Shown in pieces: positions 25,745 to 35,138 of a DNA stretch of 37,288 nt; the first letter of the stretch is position 1, and every line of letters begins with the position of its first letter. Both the position numbers and the translations under genes were made by a program. Below the pieces are notes generated by a model. The model saw only the letters and a list, made by a program, of their open reading frames with translations. It had not been told where the DNA came from and searched no databases. Origin of the DNA: Bacillota bacterium (GTDB lineage: Bacteria > Bacillota > Desulfotomaculia > Desulfotomaculales > Pelotomaculaceae); the NCBI GenBank assembly GCA_029555205.1, contig JAKPTB010000119.1, positions 1-37,288 on the forward strand, in the 5' to 3' direction.

Positions 25745-27823
25745 TTACTTCTTCTTTCCTTCGTTTTCCTTCGTCAGGGCCGCCTTTAACAAATCCCCCA
25801 AATTTTGACCTATAGCGCCCTTGTCGCTGTATTCTGAGATTAACCTCTGATTGATCCTGCTGGCTTTCTTTGAACTTTTAAAGCCAAAGTCATCTTGTTT
25901 TTCCGGCTGTCGATGACCACAGACACGATCCTGGCAAATTAGCATTCTACCCCTTTTACCCTTGACTTGAAGCATGTATTTGCCACACAGGGGGCATTTG
26001 ATTTTAGAAACATTATCCGCCTTATAGACAGCCGTATCCGCTATGACGCTTTTCACCAGTTCAGCGGCATTTTGACGTATGTCATTCATAAATTCCGCTT
26101 TGCTTCCCTTACCCCTGGCGATATCGGTCAGCCTTTGCTCCCATTTGGCAGTTAATTCAGGGGTTTTTAGAGCAGGAGCAACCAGCTTGATTAATTGCGT
26201 CCCCTTGGAAGTAGGCACCAGCTCTTTTCCCTGACGTTCGATATAATTGTTATAGAGCAGCTTTTCAATTATTTCCGCCCGTGTAGCCGGTGTCCCCAAT
26301 CCGCTGCCTTTCATAGATTCGCGTAATTCCTCATCCTCAATAAACTTGCCGGGACTCTCCATGGCCGTCAGCAGGGTTGCTTCCGTGTAACGGGCCGGCG
26401 GTTTGGTTTTTGATTTATTGATTTTCAAATTCTTAACCTGTTTACTATCTCCTTTTTTGGGCAGGGTCAACGTCTGCTCCGGCAGGCTGTCTTCCTTCGC
26501 CTCTTCCTTTTCTTCCAGCCTGGCTGTCACCGCACGCCAGCTCTTGTCTCTGATAACTTTGCCTCTGGAATAAAAACTCTCTCCATTAATAACAGTAACA
26601 ATAGTCGTCTGATCATAGCGGCAAGGCGGATACAAAACAGCAATAAACCGCCTCACAATTAAGTCGTACAGATTCTTTTCGTCTGCTTTCATGTGTGCTA
26701 ATTGTACATGCTGTTCAGTCGGGATAATAGCGTGATGGTCTGATACCTTACTGTTATCCACGAAACGTCTTGTGGGTTTCAAGGTGCCCTGCAACAGGGG
26801 CTTGACCATTGCAGCATAGGGTCCCACGGAAATACTTTTTAACCTGGCCGGCAACGTGGGTACAATGTCCGTGGTAATATACCGGGAATCAGTGCGCGGG
26901 TAAGTAATCAGCTTATGCTGTTCATATAAGTCCTGTAAAACTGACAGTGTTTTTTGTGCTGAAAATCCGTAGCGCTTATTGGCGTCCCTTTGTAATTCCG
27001 TCAAATCATAGGCAAGGGGTGGTTGTTCGCTCTTCGCCTCCGTGCGGACGTCCTTGACCAGACCCGGATGTCCCTTTAGTTTAGCAATCAGTTCTTCCGC
27101 CTGAGCATATTCGAAGATCCGGCTGTTTCCATGGCTGTTCCGCCAATCGCCGAAATAATCACCGAAATCTGCCCGGATGGTCCAATAATCAACAGGAACA
27201 AATTGTTTTATTTCAGCCTCCCGGTTCACAATCATGGCCAGGGTGGGTGTCTGGACCCTGCCAGCCGTCAACTGGGCATTGAACTTACAAGTCAGGGCAC
27301 GGGTCACATTGAGCCCAATCAGCCAATCCGCCTCTGCCCGGCATACTGCTGCATGATAAAGGTTATCGTATAACTGCCCGGCTCTTAAATTGGCAAATCC
27401 TTCCTTGATGGCATCGTCTGTCTGGGATGAAATCCACAGGCGTTTGAATGGTTTTTTCCAATTTGCCATCTCCATTATCCAGCGGGCAACCAGTTCCCCT
27501 TCCCTGCCGGCATCAGTAGCTATAACCAACTCCTTTAAATCTTGCCGCTTCATCAAATTTCTGACAATCTGGAACTGGTGAACTGTTTGTCTGATTACCT
27601 TCAGTTTCATTCTCGCCGGCAGCATGGGCAAGTCTTCCAGGCGCCATTCCCTGTATTTTTGATCATAATCATCCGGTTCAGCAAGAGTAACCAAATGCCC
27701 CAGGGCCCAGGTTACTACATATTGCTGTCCTTCCATATAACCCTTGTTTTTTATGTTACATTTTAAGACCCTGGCAATTTCCCGGGCTACACTGGGCTTT
27801 TCCGCCAGTACAAGAGCTTTCAT
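25745..27823 (-). CDS. topB: DNA topoisomerase III
   Basis: A type IA topoisomerase of about 692 residues. The TOPRIM domain opens the protein (KALVLAEKPSVAREIA; acidic triad in IATDAGREGE), the catalytic Tyr lies in KLITYPRTDSRYI (about residue 308), LTAGRVQTPTLAM is typical of TopB, and a C-terminal four-cysteine zinc finger (CPLCGKYM, CQDRVCGH) is intact. The frame opens at TTG27835, but ATG27823 has AGGGATT in front and gives the usual MKALVLAEKPS start. It resolves and decatenates DNA. Such copies occur both chromosomally and on mobile elements; nothing here shows conjugation genes. Confidence 0.96.
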   Translation of the reverse strand: MKALVLAEKPSVAREIARVLKCNIKNKGYMEGQQYVVTWALGHLVTLAEPDDYDQKYREWRLEDLPMLPARMKLKVIRQTVHQFQIVRNLMKRQDLKELVIATDAGREGELVARWIMEMANWKKPFKRLWISSQTDDAIKEGFANLRAGQLYDNLYHAAVCRAEADWLIGLNVTRALTCKFNAQLTAGRVQTPTLAMIVNREAEIKQFVPVDYWTIRADFGDYFGDWRNSHGNSRIFEYAQAEELIAKLKGHPGLVKDVRTEAKSEQPPLAYDLTELQRDANKRYGFSAQKTLSVLQDLYEQHKLITYPRTDSRYITTDIVPTLPARLKSISVGPYAAMVKPLLQGTLKPTRRFVDNSKVSDHHAIIPTEQHVQLAHMKADEKNLYDLIVRRFIAVLYPPCRYDQTTIVTVINGESFYSRGKVIRDKSWRAVTARLEEKEEAKEDSLPEQTLTLPKKGDSKQVKNLKINKSKTKPPARYTEATLLTAMESPGKFIEDEELRESMKGSGLGTPATRAEIIEKLLYNNYIERQGKELVPTSKGTQLIKLVAPALKTPELTAKWEQRLTDIARGKGSKAEFMNDIRQNAAELVKSVIADTAVYKADNVSKIKCPLCGKYMLQVKGKRGRMLICQDRVCGHRQPEKQDDFGFKSSKKASRINQRLISEYSDKGAIGQNLGDLLKAALTKENEGKKK

Positions 27824-28063
27824 CCAATCCCTCAATTCTTATTTTATCCCAGTTTTTAGTTTGCTGTTACCGTTTATTGTTCTTGAGTTAGAATCATAAA
27901 TATGCCTATTATAACATGTGAAAGTCTTTCCCGTATTTTCCAGGGGTTTAAATCCTGTGATGCTTTAAAAATAATCTTGCCTTTAATAGTCCTGAACCTG
28001 CACTTAATTCCGGACTTCACATACTGTCTAAACATTAAACCACGGCGCTGCATTAGATAAAAT

Positions 28064-28082
28064 GAAAAACCCCACAGGGGGT
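28064..28082 (-). terminator. Intrinsic terminator of the 28.1-kb universal stress gene
   Basis: Reading the minus strand, ACCCC pairs with GGGGT around a short loop, followed by TTTTTCATTTT. It begins four bases after the stop codon of the upstream minus-strand gene. Confidence 0.65.
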
Positions 28083-28085
28083 CAG

Positions 28086-28523
28086 TCATGCTCTTGAAAT
28101 TAGCACAGGACATTTTGCCCGCTGAACCACATAGTTGGAAACACTCCCCAAACCCAGGAGAAATCTCTCAAAGGAACCCCTGTTGTTTGAACCCAGAGTA
28201 ATAAGGTCGATGTTTTCCTGTTCTGCAAAGCGGACAATAGCTTCTCCGGGACTATCATTCCGAATGACAACGTGTGCGGTTACTCCTTCTTTTCGAACGC
28301 TTTCTGCTGCCTCTTCGAGGATTTTTTCGAAGTAACTGTAACTTTGATTCTCCAGTTCTCTGAGCATATCCCGGGCAGCATAGGTGTCTACTATTCCAGG
28401 CATTTTTACAGAAGTAAAAATATACATCTCGGCGTTGCGGGCTTTAGCAATCTCAGTAGCAATTTCCAGGGCTTTTTGAGCCTTCAAACCATGATCGTAA
28501 GCAACAAGTATTTTTTTAATCAT
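28086..28523 (-). CDS. Universal stress protein (UspA family)
   Basis: A 145-residue UspA-fold protein (MIKKILVAYDHGLKAQKALEIA to CPVLISRA). The ATP-binding G-x2-G-x9-G-S motif is altered: the segment GSNNRGSFERF...GLGSVS has Asn for the second Gly and two extra residues, so nucleotide binding is uncertain. The start at 28523 is chosen because GGGGGAGAAG lies four bases ahead; the frame also opens five codons upstream at 28538. It belongs to a minus-strand group with a diguanylate cyclase and a second Usp. Confidence 0.93.
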   Translation of the reverse strand: MIKKILVAYDHGLKAQKALEIATEIAKARNAEMYIFTSVKMPGIVDTYAARDMLRELENQSYSYFEKILEEAAESVRKEGVTAHVVIRNDSPGEAIVRFAEQENIDLITLGSNNRGSFERFLLGLGSVSNYVVQRAKCPVLISRA

Positions 28524-28581
28524 CCACTTCTCCCCCATGATTTATCCTGTTAGTGGCAGCACGATACAAGATTAAACGTTT

Positions 28582-29361
28582 TTATTGAGCACTTTTATTC
28601 TTATACATCCTTTGATCGGCAATACCAATAATTTCCCTGGCAGTTTTACCGTCATCAGGGAATACGGCTATCCCGCCGCTTAATCCAATTTTTTGACAGC
28701 CTTCTACGGTTAATTCAGACAGCGCCCTTTGCAACCGTTTTAAGAGAATATTTGCTCCTTCATAGCCGGTGTCAGGCAAGATTAAAACAAACTCATCCCC
28801 GCCGTACCTGACCGGAATATCTATCTTGCGAATATTAACCTGGATAGTTTCTGAAACGATCCGCAACACACTATCGCCGGTGGCATGTCCCATATTGTCG
28901 TTAATATTCTTAAAATTGTCCAAATCAATAAAAATAACAGCCAGCGGGAGTTTCGAACGTATAGATCGTTCAATCTCCAGAGGTAATATTTTATCCAGAT
29001 ATCTCTTATTATAAAAGTCTGTCAAGGGGTCTGTGTTCGTCAAGCCTATTAGTTGATGAACCATCCTGTAGACACCATAAGAAAAAAATAAGATCCCCCC
29101 TGACAAAAAACCCTTTTTAACAATGCCCAAAACAATTACAGGTAACGGGAGAATTTCACCAAGCAGGTTTACTGCCGAACCAATGGCAAAAATACCCATA
29201 CCCAACAGGGTAACTATTAGCAGATTGTCCATATTGTAGGAGCAATTCAATTTCCGGATGGAGAAAAACAAAATTAGTGATGAAAGTAAAAATACCAGGT
29301 ACAAAAAAACTTCATCAAGGTTGTCCAGGTGTGATAGTGCAATCAACATCACAACCCCCAT
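28582..29361 (-). CDS. Membrane diguanylate cyclase (GGDEF)
   Basis: A 259-residue protein with three or four N-terminal transmembrane helices (about 1-102) and a complete C-terminal GGDEF domain. The active site GGDEF is at 187-191 and an inhibitory I-site RxxD at 178-181 precedes it with the canonical five-residue spacing. It should make cyclic di-GMP and be product-inhibited. The N-terminal part has no recognisable ligand-binding domain. The ribosome site at ATG29361 is weak; ATG29349 is an alternative. Between two universal stress genes on the same strand. Confidence 0.94.
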   Translation of the reverse strand: MGVVMLIALSHLDNLDEVFLYLVFLLSSLILFFSIRKLNCSYNMDNLLIVTLLGMGIFAIGSAVNLLGEILPLPVIVLGIVKKGFLSGGILFFSYGVYRMVHQLIGLTNTDPLTDFYNKRYLDKILPLEIERSIRSKLPLAVIFIDLDNFKNINDNMGHATGDSVLRIVSETIQVNIRKIDIPVRYGGDEFVLILPDTGYEGANILLKRLQRALSELTVEGCQKIGLSGGIAVFPDDGKTAREIIGIADQRMYKNKSAQ

Positions 29362-29387
29362 CCGGGCAATAAAAAAGCGGTTACTCG

Positions 29388-29795
29388 CTATCTAATAATC
29401 AACACGGGACATGGGGCGTGCATGGTTACTGCATTGCTGACGCTCCCGAGCAGGTATCCTTTTACCTCACTGAGTCCCCTGCTTCCTATAACAATCAAAT
29501 CATATTTGTGTTTCCGGGCTATTCTACATATAGATTCCGCTGTTTTACCGGTGTTTACCTTTATATCAATTGAAACATTAAACCTGTCTAAATCCCCGGC
29601 AACTTTTTTTAGCAACTCTTTGGCCTCGGAGCGAAACCTATTAATTACCATACCACGGACATCCAGCGGCAACACCGGTATTATATGAACGAGCGTCACC
29701 GAAGAGCCAAATCTTGAGGCCAGTTCTGCGCCATGACAGGCAGCAAGTAAAGACTTGCTGGAACCGTCTATTGGTATGAGTATTTTTTTATACAT
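29388..29795 (-). CDS. Universal stress protein (UspA family)
   Basis: A 135-residue UspA-type protein (MYKKILIPIDGSSKSLLAACHGAELA). The ATP-binding motif GSRGLSEVKGYLLGS fits G-x2-G-x9-G-S exactly, so this one probably binds ATP, unlike the sister gene at 28.1 kb. AAGGGGAG precedes the ATG. It is followed after 26 bp by the diguanylate cyclase, so the two are likely co-transcribed. Confidence 0.94.
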   Translation of the reverse strand: MYKKILIPIDGSSKSLLAACHGAELASRFGSSVTLVHIIPVLPLDVRGMVINRFRSEAKELLKKVAGDLDRFNVSIDIKVNTGKTAESICRIARKHKYDLIVIGSRGLSEVKGYLLGSVSNAVTMHAPCPVLIIR

Positions 29796-29998
29796 CAGGC
29801 AACTCCCCTTACAAGACGGATCCTATCCTACACACCAAAATGTTGGAAGAGGATTTGAAAATAAGTAGAAAATTAAAGTGAGTTAATCTAATTATCCGCT
29901 CAGTCCTGATTCATCCCCATTTTGGCCTGACAATTAGACATTCATTCCGCTGACGCGACACCAGCAGGAGGATGTAAAATGTTTATTTTCAGGATAAT

Positions 29999-30418
29999 CT
30001 AGTCGATTAACCCTTCCCTTCTTTTCCTTTCTTCTATTTCCACTGCAAAAGTTTCCAGAATATCATCCCAATATATGCCGGTTTTGGGGAGGCGGTGTAA
30101 TTTATCAGTAGCCTGGTTTTTCTTATAGATCATTCTTTCTATTTCTGTTAGCTCCTCATCTTTAAAAGAGGCACCAGCATCAAGAACAGTTTCATCATCA
30201 CCCTTAATCTTATCGCGGGGAATACGGTAATAGAAGCTTTCACCGGTTTCTTCAATCAGCATATTATGGACAATTCTGCTGATATCGTATTTTTTGAAAT
30301 TATCCGGCAGGTTATCCGGCTCCGGCTTGAGATAGTAATAAGCTTTCTTAACCGGATCCTGCTCAAGCTTAAAGGAAATCCTGTGATCGTAGATTGCCTC
30401 TCTAATTTCATATTCCAT
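29999..30418 (-). CDS. Hypothetical protein, 139 aa
   Basis: I do not recognise this family. The protein is soluble, charged (rich in Glu, Lys, Asp), without signal peptide or membrane helix. It contains YYYLKPEPDNLPDNF and a helical C-terminus ending in EERKRREG. ACGGAGG lies seven bases before the ATG, and no longer frame competes, so the gene is probably real. It lies 155 bp downstream of another unknown gene on the same strand. Confidence 0.7.
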   Translation of the reverse strand: MEYEIREAIYDHRISFKLEQDPVKKAYYYLKPEPDNLPDNFKKYDISRIVHNMLIEETGESFYYRIPRDKIKGDDETVLDAGASFKDEELTEIERMIYKKNQATDKLHRLPKTGIYWDDILETFAVEIEERKRREGLID

Positions 30419-30573
30419 AGTTTAGCCTCCGTAATGTTTATTTCACAAGTAGATCATATCTATCGTTTTAAAAAATTCACTGTTTCTATTATTATATTTA
30501 TTATCCTACCGGAGCCGGAAGTTTAACGGCATTCCAGAAATATTTTTTGCCGCCGGCTTTTAGGAAATATAGA

Positions 30574-31353
30574 TTATTTTCCAGGCTTTTTAAAATCAAG
30601 AAGCTTTCCCATCTTGGGTGCAGTTTCAAAACTCTCCGGGGAAATATGTTCAATTTCAGGAAAATATCCCTTTATTTGTTCCATTACGTATCTTATAACC
30701 GAATGAGTATCCTTGTCCCCATTTTCCCTGGCAAGATTCAAGGCAAGTCCGAAAAGAAGCATCTCATCATGAGAGAGATTCAATTCATAATTATTTACGG
30801 GCAAATCGTTGATTTTAGCCAGGGCCATCAGACAAACACCTGAAATCATTGAAAAAGCCTCATAATTAAATTGTTCTTTCTGTGTCCCTTCATGATTGTT
30901 CTTAAGAACGTCGATTACCGCATTAAATAAAGTTTGTGTTTTCTCAGGTGGGATTGTTAATTTGAAAAGAGGCGAAAATACGTAACTCTCATAACCAGTC
31001 CTGAGGATCAACTCACCCCTGCTGCCAAGAAGGCAGATTATGCGTCCGTCCTGAATCTCAATCTCTACCATTGAACCGTTAATCATGAGTCCTGAGGCAA
31101 AATTATTCTTTAACAGGTTTGAAAAATCCTGGTCTTCGCTTTCTTCTTTTAAATATTTCTGTTTAAAATAGCGGCTATACTCACCAGGGTCGTATTCTAT
31201 CTCAATATCTTCTAAAAAGATTATACTTGATTCCAGCAGTTGGTCCTCGTAGTAGTGTTCTAATAAAACGAACTCATCAAGATATTCTTCCAGAAGCTCA
31301 ACAATCCCATCAATGTCAAAAACTATTTGGTTGGTTACCAGTGAATAATCCAA
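30574..31353 (-). CDS. Hypothetical protein, 259 aa
   Basis: Unrecognised, strongly acidic in the first third (EELLEEYLDEF-like stretches), soluble, with no motif I can name. A leucine-rich segment near 170-210 (MISGVCLMALAKI, LLFGLALNLAREN) looks helical rather than membrane-spanning. AAGGGG lies nine bases before the ATG. A 238-bp region upstream includes a five-codon frame with an excellent ribosome site (31417-31434). Confidence 0.75.
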   Translation of the reverse strand: MDYSLVTNQIVFDIDGIVELLEEYLDEFVLLEHYYEDQLLESSIIFLEDIEIEYDPGEYSRYFKQKYLKEESEDQDFSNLLKNNFASGLMINGSMVEIEIQDGRIICLLGSRGELILRTGYESYVFSPLFKLTIPPEKTQTLFNAVIDVLKNNHEGTQKEQFNYEAFSMISGVCLMALAKINDLPVNNYELNLSHDEMLLFGLALNLARENGDKDTHSVIRYVMEQIKGYFPEIEHISPESFETAPKMGKLLDFKKPGK

Positions 31354-31544
31354 TTTATGCCCCTTTCTGTAACTTACTTACCGGTTTTTAATGAAGCAAA
31401 TACCATGTTCGAGTACTTACGTTAACTTTAACATAGCACCTCCTCCAATAAATTAACATATTCAGGAGTAAAGGGCAACTTTGTTTTACAAATCTTCTAT
31501 TGAGGCCTGGTTTGCTCAATTTATTCAACTTCCCAATAATTACA

Positions 31545-31574
31545 GAAAAGCAGCAGAAACATCGTCCTGCTGCT
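31545..31574 (-). terminator. Intrinsic terminator of glpX
   Basis: On the minus strand AGCAGCAG and CTGCTGCT form an eight-bp stem around a ten-base loop, followed by TTTTC, 17 bases after the glpX stop. Confidence 0.75.
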
Positions 31575-31591
31575 CCCCTTCTCCATTTTTG

Positions 31592-32569
31592 CTAGGAACG
31601 GGGTAATATTGAAGGATCCAGTTTCTTGGACAGGATGTGGATTGCCCTGATAAAACGAACTGTTCCTGTTTTTGCCCGCATTACGACAGAATGGGTTTCA
31701 GCTCTTTCCCCGCCATATAAGCGCACACCTCGTAAGAGTTCCCCGTCCGTTACGCCAGTGGCGGCAAAAATCGCATCATCACCCTTAACCAGATCATCCA
31801 TGGTTAAGATTCTGCGGGGGTCGGTAATACCCATGCTCAAGCAGCGATTGTACTCTTCCTCATCTTCCGGGTAAAGGCGGGCTTGCATTTCACCCCCAAG
31901 ACATTTAAGCGCCGCAGCTGCAATGACACCCTCGGGAGCGCCTCCAATCCCGGCGCAGATGTCAATGCCCGTGTCATCAAAGGCCGTAGATATAGCTGAA
32001 CCAACGTCCCCGTCGCCAATCAATCTGACCCTGGCCCCTGCCTTGCGCACGTTTTCAATTAACTCCAGGTGCCGGTCACGCTCCAGGATGATCACGACAC
32101 AGTCCTGTACCCGCTTGTTATTGGCTTCGGCAACTATCTTCAAAGTTTCTTCAATAGGGGCGTCCAGATGGACCTTGCCTGCCGCCCGGGGCCCAACAGC
32201 GAGTTTTTCCATATACATATCCGGCGCATGAAGGAGGTTGCCTTTATCGGCGATGGCGACTACAGCCATTGCGTTTGGAAGACCTTTTGCGAGAATATTT
32301 GTTCCCTCCAGGGGATCTACTGCCACGTCCACCTCGGGGAAGGAGGCGTTCCCCACCTTTTCCCCGATATAAAGCATCGGAGCCTCGTCCATCTCACCTT
32401 CCCCGATAACAACGGTACCGTTAATGGACACAGTATCAAACATCTTGCGCATGGCGTTCGTAGCAGCTTCATCGGCCTCATTTTTCCGGCCCCTGCCCAT
32501 CCAGTAGGCTGACGCCAGAGCCGCCACTTCAGTAACTCTGACCACTTCCATTGCCAGTTCCCTGTCCAC
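31592..32569 (-). CDS. glpX: Fructose-1,6-bisphosphatase class II (GlpX)
   Basis: A 325-residue metal-dependent sugar phosphatase of gluconeogenesis. The metal-site motifs [18 protein letters not shown] (about 56-73) and [10 protein letters not shown] (about 83-92) and the [22 protein letters not shown] segment are all characteristic of GlpX. The start is GTG32569, eight bases after GGGAGAG, giving [14 protein letters not shown]. It stands alone on the minus strand with its own terminator. Gluconeogenic need fits growth on propionate. Confidence 0.97.
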   Translation of the reverse strand: MDRELAMEVVRVTEVAALASAYWMGRGRKNEADEAATNAMRKMFDTVSINGTVVIGEGEMDEAPMLYIGEKVGNASFPEVDVAVDPLEGTNILAKGLPNAMAVVAIADKGNLLHAPDMYMEKLAVGPRAAGKVHLDAPIEETLKIVAEANNKRVQDCVVIILERDRHLELIENVRKAGARVRLIGDGDVGSAISTAFDDTGIDICAGIGGAPEGVIAAAALKCLGGEMQARLYPEDEEEYNRCLSMGITDPRRILTMDDLVKGDDAIFAATGVTDGELLRGVRLYGGERAETHSVVMRAKTGTVRFIRAIHILSKKLDPSILPRS

Positions 32570-33061
32570 TGTATCACTCTCCCAGATAAAAATTCATAGG
32601 AGCGCCTTAATAAGAGGGCAACTCTTATTTCTTTATTTAATCATATACCTATATTCACCAGTTGAACAGGTTTAAAAAAGGAAAATAAATGCCGTTATTG
32701 TAATACATTTTATTTCATTACAGGAATAAAAATACATTTTTATACAGGGCAGGACATCTAACAGCCGGGGAGGACTCCAGTTAAATTTTAATATCTTTTC
32801 CGGTATGTAGTTCAGTATTCCTCTGCAGGAATATTTCCCGGGTAGAATGTTTTATCATTTATTCTAGTTTATTTTATTATAACACCGGGTAGTTTAAGTA
32901 AAGCCAGTGAAAAAAAGTGCAGGAGAGATAGAACTGCCCCGCCATCGGTTCTACCGTGATTGTCCCAAGGGACACCCAAAACGTCAATTACCATATTAAA
33001 AAAATAAATATGACCAACTGGAAATTATACCACTGGTCATATCATACAAGGAGGGATCAGA
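32570..33061. other. 492-bp divergent intergenic region (glpX / MFS gene)
   Basis: AT-rich, with no credible frame. It contains a short stem TGTCCC-AA-GGGACA near 32959-32972 and the large inverted repeat next to the MFS gene listed separately. No riboswitch class was recognised. Confidence 0.5.
33008..33042. promoter_or_regulatory. Inverted repeat, putative operator of the MFS gene
   Basis: ATATGACCA (33008-33016) is mirrored perfectly by TGGTCATAT (33034-33042), with TGG/CCA partly extending the arms. It ends 20 bp before the TTG start and just ahead of the AAGGAGGG site, where a TetR/MarR-type repressor would block transcription. No regulator gene is adjacent. Confidence 0.55.
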
Positions 33062-34339
33062 TTGGCTGAAAAAACGGCTGCCCAAAAACCTGAAAATAAT
33101 TTTTGGCTTGCCGTATCAGCTTTGGCCGGTGTTCCGTTTCTTATGGTTCTGGGTAATTCCATGTTAATACCTGTACTGCCTGATATTCGCAATGCACTTA
33201 ATCTAACCTCCGTACAGGTAAGCTTATTAATAACCCTGTTTTCAGTACCGGCCGGGCTTATTATCCCGTTGGCCGGCCTTATATCCGACCGCTACGGCAG
33301 AAAGATTGTAATTATATCCGGCCTGGTCCTCTACGGACTGGGGGGGGTAATGGCCGCCGCGGCCTCTGTCCTGATGGGTCATCTGGCCTTCTCCGGCATC
33401 CTTGCCGGTAGAATCCTCCAGGGTCTGGGGGCAGCTGGTACTGCACCCATCGCGATGGCTCTGTGCGGGGACATCTTTCAAGGAAAGGAGCGCAGCCGCT
33501 CCCTTGGGACAATTGAATCATCCAACGGTCTGGGTAAGGTGATCAGCCCTGTCCTTGGAGCTGCCATCGGTCTGATCACCTGGTATGCCGCTTTCATCTT
33601 TTTTCCGGTTATTGTAATACCAATAATCGTTGCCGTCTGGCTGCTGGTCAAAGAGCCCGGGACAAACCGGTCCAAACAAAATGTGGCCAGCTATCTTAAA
33701 TCATTCAGCAGGGTTTTTCAAGAAAAAAAAGGCTTGCTGTTGTCAGCCTACCTTGCCGGAGCAATCTCTTTAATGGTTCTCTTTGGTATTCTATTTTACC
33801 TCTCGGAATACCTGGAGCAGCAATACGGCCTGGGCGGTGTACAAAAAGGACTGGTCCTGGCCATCCCGGTCTTTTTTATGAGCGCAACCTCCTTTGCCAC
33901 CGGCTTTATTATTAAAAAGAAAAAGTCCCTGATGCGGCTGCTGGTCATAACCGGCCTGGGCATTATAACCGCCTCACTCATTTTCCTGCCTCTGGCCGCC
34001 GGTATAATCCTCTATTTTGTGGCCATCTCCATTGTGGGAGCCGGCACAGGCATGGTTCTCCCCTGCCTGAATACCCTTGTGACCAGCTCAGCTTCGATCA
34101 AAGAACGCGGGCTGATTACGTCATTTTACGGAAGCGTAAGGTTTTTCGGCGTTGCCCTGGGCCCCCCCCTTTACGGTTTCTTAATGGCCAGGGGCACCGG
34201 ATTGATGTTTTGGAGTTCCGCCGGGCTTTCCTTGTTGGGCGCCGTTCTTGCTTTATTTTTTTTAAAAGCCGGGAAATCAGAGCAACAGGGCGCTATGTTT
34301 ATTTTTGTCCCTCATCCGGCCAGGAAACCCCATAAGTAG
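33062..34339 (+). CDS. MFS transporter, DHA1-type drug exporter
   Basis: A 425-residue protein with about 12 hydrophobic segments, typical of proton-driven drug exporters. Motif A is read between helices 2 and 3 (GLISDRYGRKIV), and a helix 4-5 region AGRILQGLGAAGTAPIAMAL matches the family. The start is TTG33062, four to five bases after AAGGAGGGATC. The substrate cannot be told. The inverted repeat just upstream suggests repression. It is transcribed alone, with a hairpin 65 bp after the stop. Confidence 0.92.
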   Translation: MAEKTAAQKPENNFWLAVSALAGVPFLMVLGNSMLIPVLPDIRNALNLTSVQVSLLITLFSVPAGLIIPLAGLISDRYGRKIVIISGLVLYGLGGVMAAAASVLMGHLAFSGILAGRILQGLGAAGTAPIAMALCGDIFQGKERSRSLGTIESSNGLGKVISPVLGAAIGLITWYAAFIFFPVIVIPIIVAVWLLVKEPGTNRSKQNVASYLKSFSRVFQEKKGLLLSAYLAGAISLMVLFGILFYLSEYLEQQYGLGGVQKGLVLAIPVFFMSATSFATGFIIKKKKSLMRLLVITGLGIITASLIFLPLAAGIILYFVAISIVGAGTGMVLPCLNTLVTSSASIKERGLITSFYGSVRFFGVALGPPLYGFLMARGTGLMFWSSAGLSLLGAVLALFFLKAGKSEQQGAMFIFVPHPARKPHK

Positions 34340-34403
34340 GAGGAGCTAAAAAAACTGGAATAAAGAAGCTAAAAGTGATGTAATGCCCCGGGTAAACCAA
34401 TAA

Positions 34404-34430
34404 GGCCGGTTTGATTACCACCGGCCCTTT
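34404..34430 (+). terminator. Possible terminator of the MFS gene
   Basis: GGCCGGT (34404-34410) pairs perfectly with ACCGGCC (34420-34426) over a nine-base loop, followed only by CTTT. The weak T tract lowers confidence. Confidence 0.5.
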
Positions 34431-34531
34431 GATCATAATGGCCCCGTCTATCCCGGCACATTGCCGCTGACAGAACTAAATAATAATGTACGCAAGCTGT
34501 TTTCTTGTTGGGAAAGAGCTAAACATTAGCA

Positions 34532-35116
34532 TTATGGTATTTGGAGAAGCTTCTCTTTCTGTTCCTTCAAAACCTTTTCATAATGCTGATTAAGCTGGCC
34601 GCGGATTTTCATCCACTCCTCCTGAAATCCCGGCTGGATCTCCGGATTAACCTTTAACTTTGTGCCGGACCTTTTTTCCATTAGCTTTACTTGAGCGTTG
34701 ATCCTTTCTGTAAAGTGTTCTTTAAACTGGCTGTACGTCTGTGCTAAAGCCTTTTCGTAATAATTGAAAAGATGTTCCAGCTGGCTGAATAAATCCTTAA
34801 CAGCTCGCTTGTTCTTTTTAACAGCTAAGATCCCCTCCATGGCTCTTCTGTTTGTTTCCTTAAAGGTACGGTCAGATGGAAGCATGATATTATACAGCAG
34901 GGTTTTTTGAATACCATCGGCTACATAGCCTCTGTAGGGTTCAGGGTGCCTGTCAATTTCAGCCTTAAGATCGTAATCCCGTTCCTTTAAAAAAGCAGCT
35001 GCAGCGCGGCTGCCCGCGGACTCATACTCCATTCTGTCAATCTCCGACCGGGGCACTTCCTTTCTCTTGCTGAAGCGTTCCAAAGCCATCTCGTAGGCGG
35101 ATTTTATTCTATCCAT
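34532..35116 (-). CDS. Conserved coiled-coil protein of unknown function, 194 aa
   Basis: A soluble, highly charged helical protein (MDRIKSAYEMALERFSKRKEVP at the start, long Lys/Glu-rich helices to the end). No catalytic motif or signal peptide is seen. From memory, proteins with this MDRIKSA(Y/F)E(L/M)A opening occur widely in Desulfotomaculum-type Firmicutes, without known function. GAGGAGAC lies upstream of the ATG. It is co-directional and 22 bp after the ABC permease gene, so it may belong to that operon. Confidence 0.8.
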   Translation of the reverse strand: MDRIKSAYEMALERFSKRKEVPRSEIDRMEYESAGSRAAAAFLKERDYDLKAEIDRHPEPYRGYVADGIQKTLLYNIMLPSDRTFKETNRRAMEGILAVKKNKRAVKDLFSQLEHLFNYYEKALAQTYSQFKEHFTERINAQVKLMEKRSGTKLKVNPEIQPGFQEEWMKIRGQLNQHYEKVLKEQKEKLLQIP

Positions 35117-35138
35117 ACTCAGTCTCCTCTCATGTTTA

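Noticed and set aside
27874..28113. 79-codon minus-strand frame next to the universal stress gene
   Set aside because: Overlaps the terminator and the 3' end of the stress gene, with no ribosome site or recognisable family.
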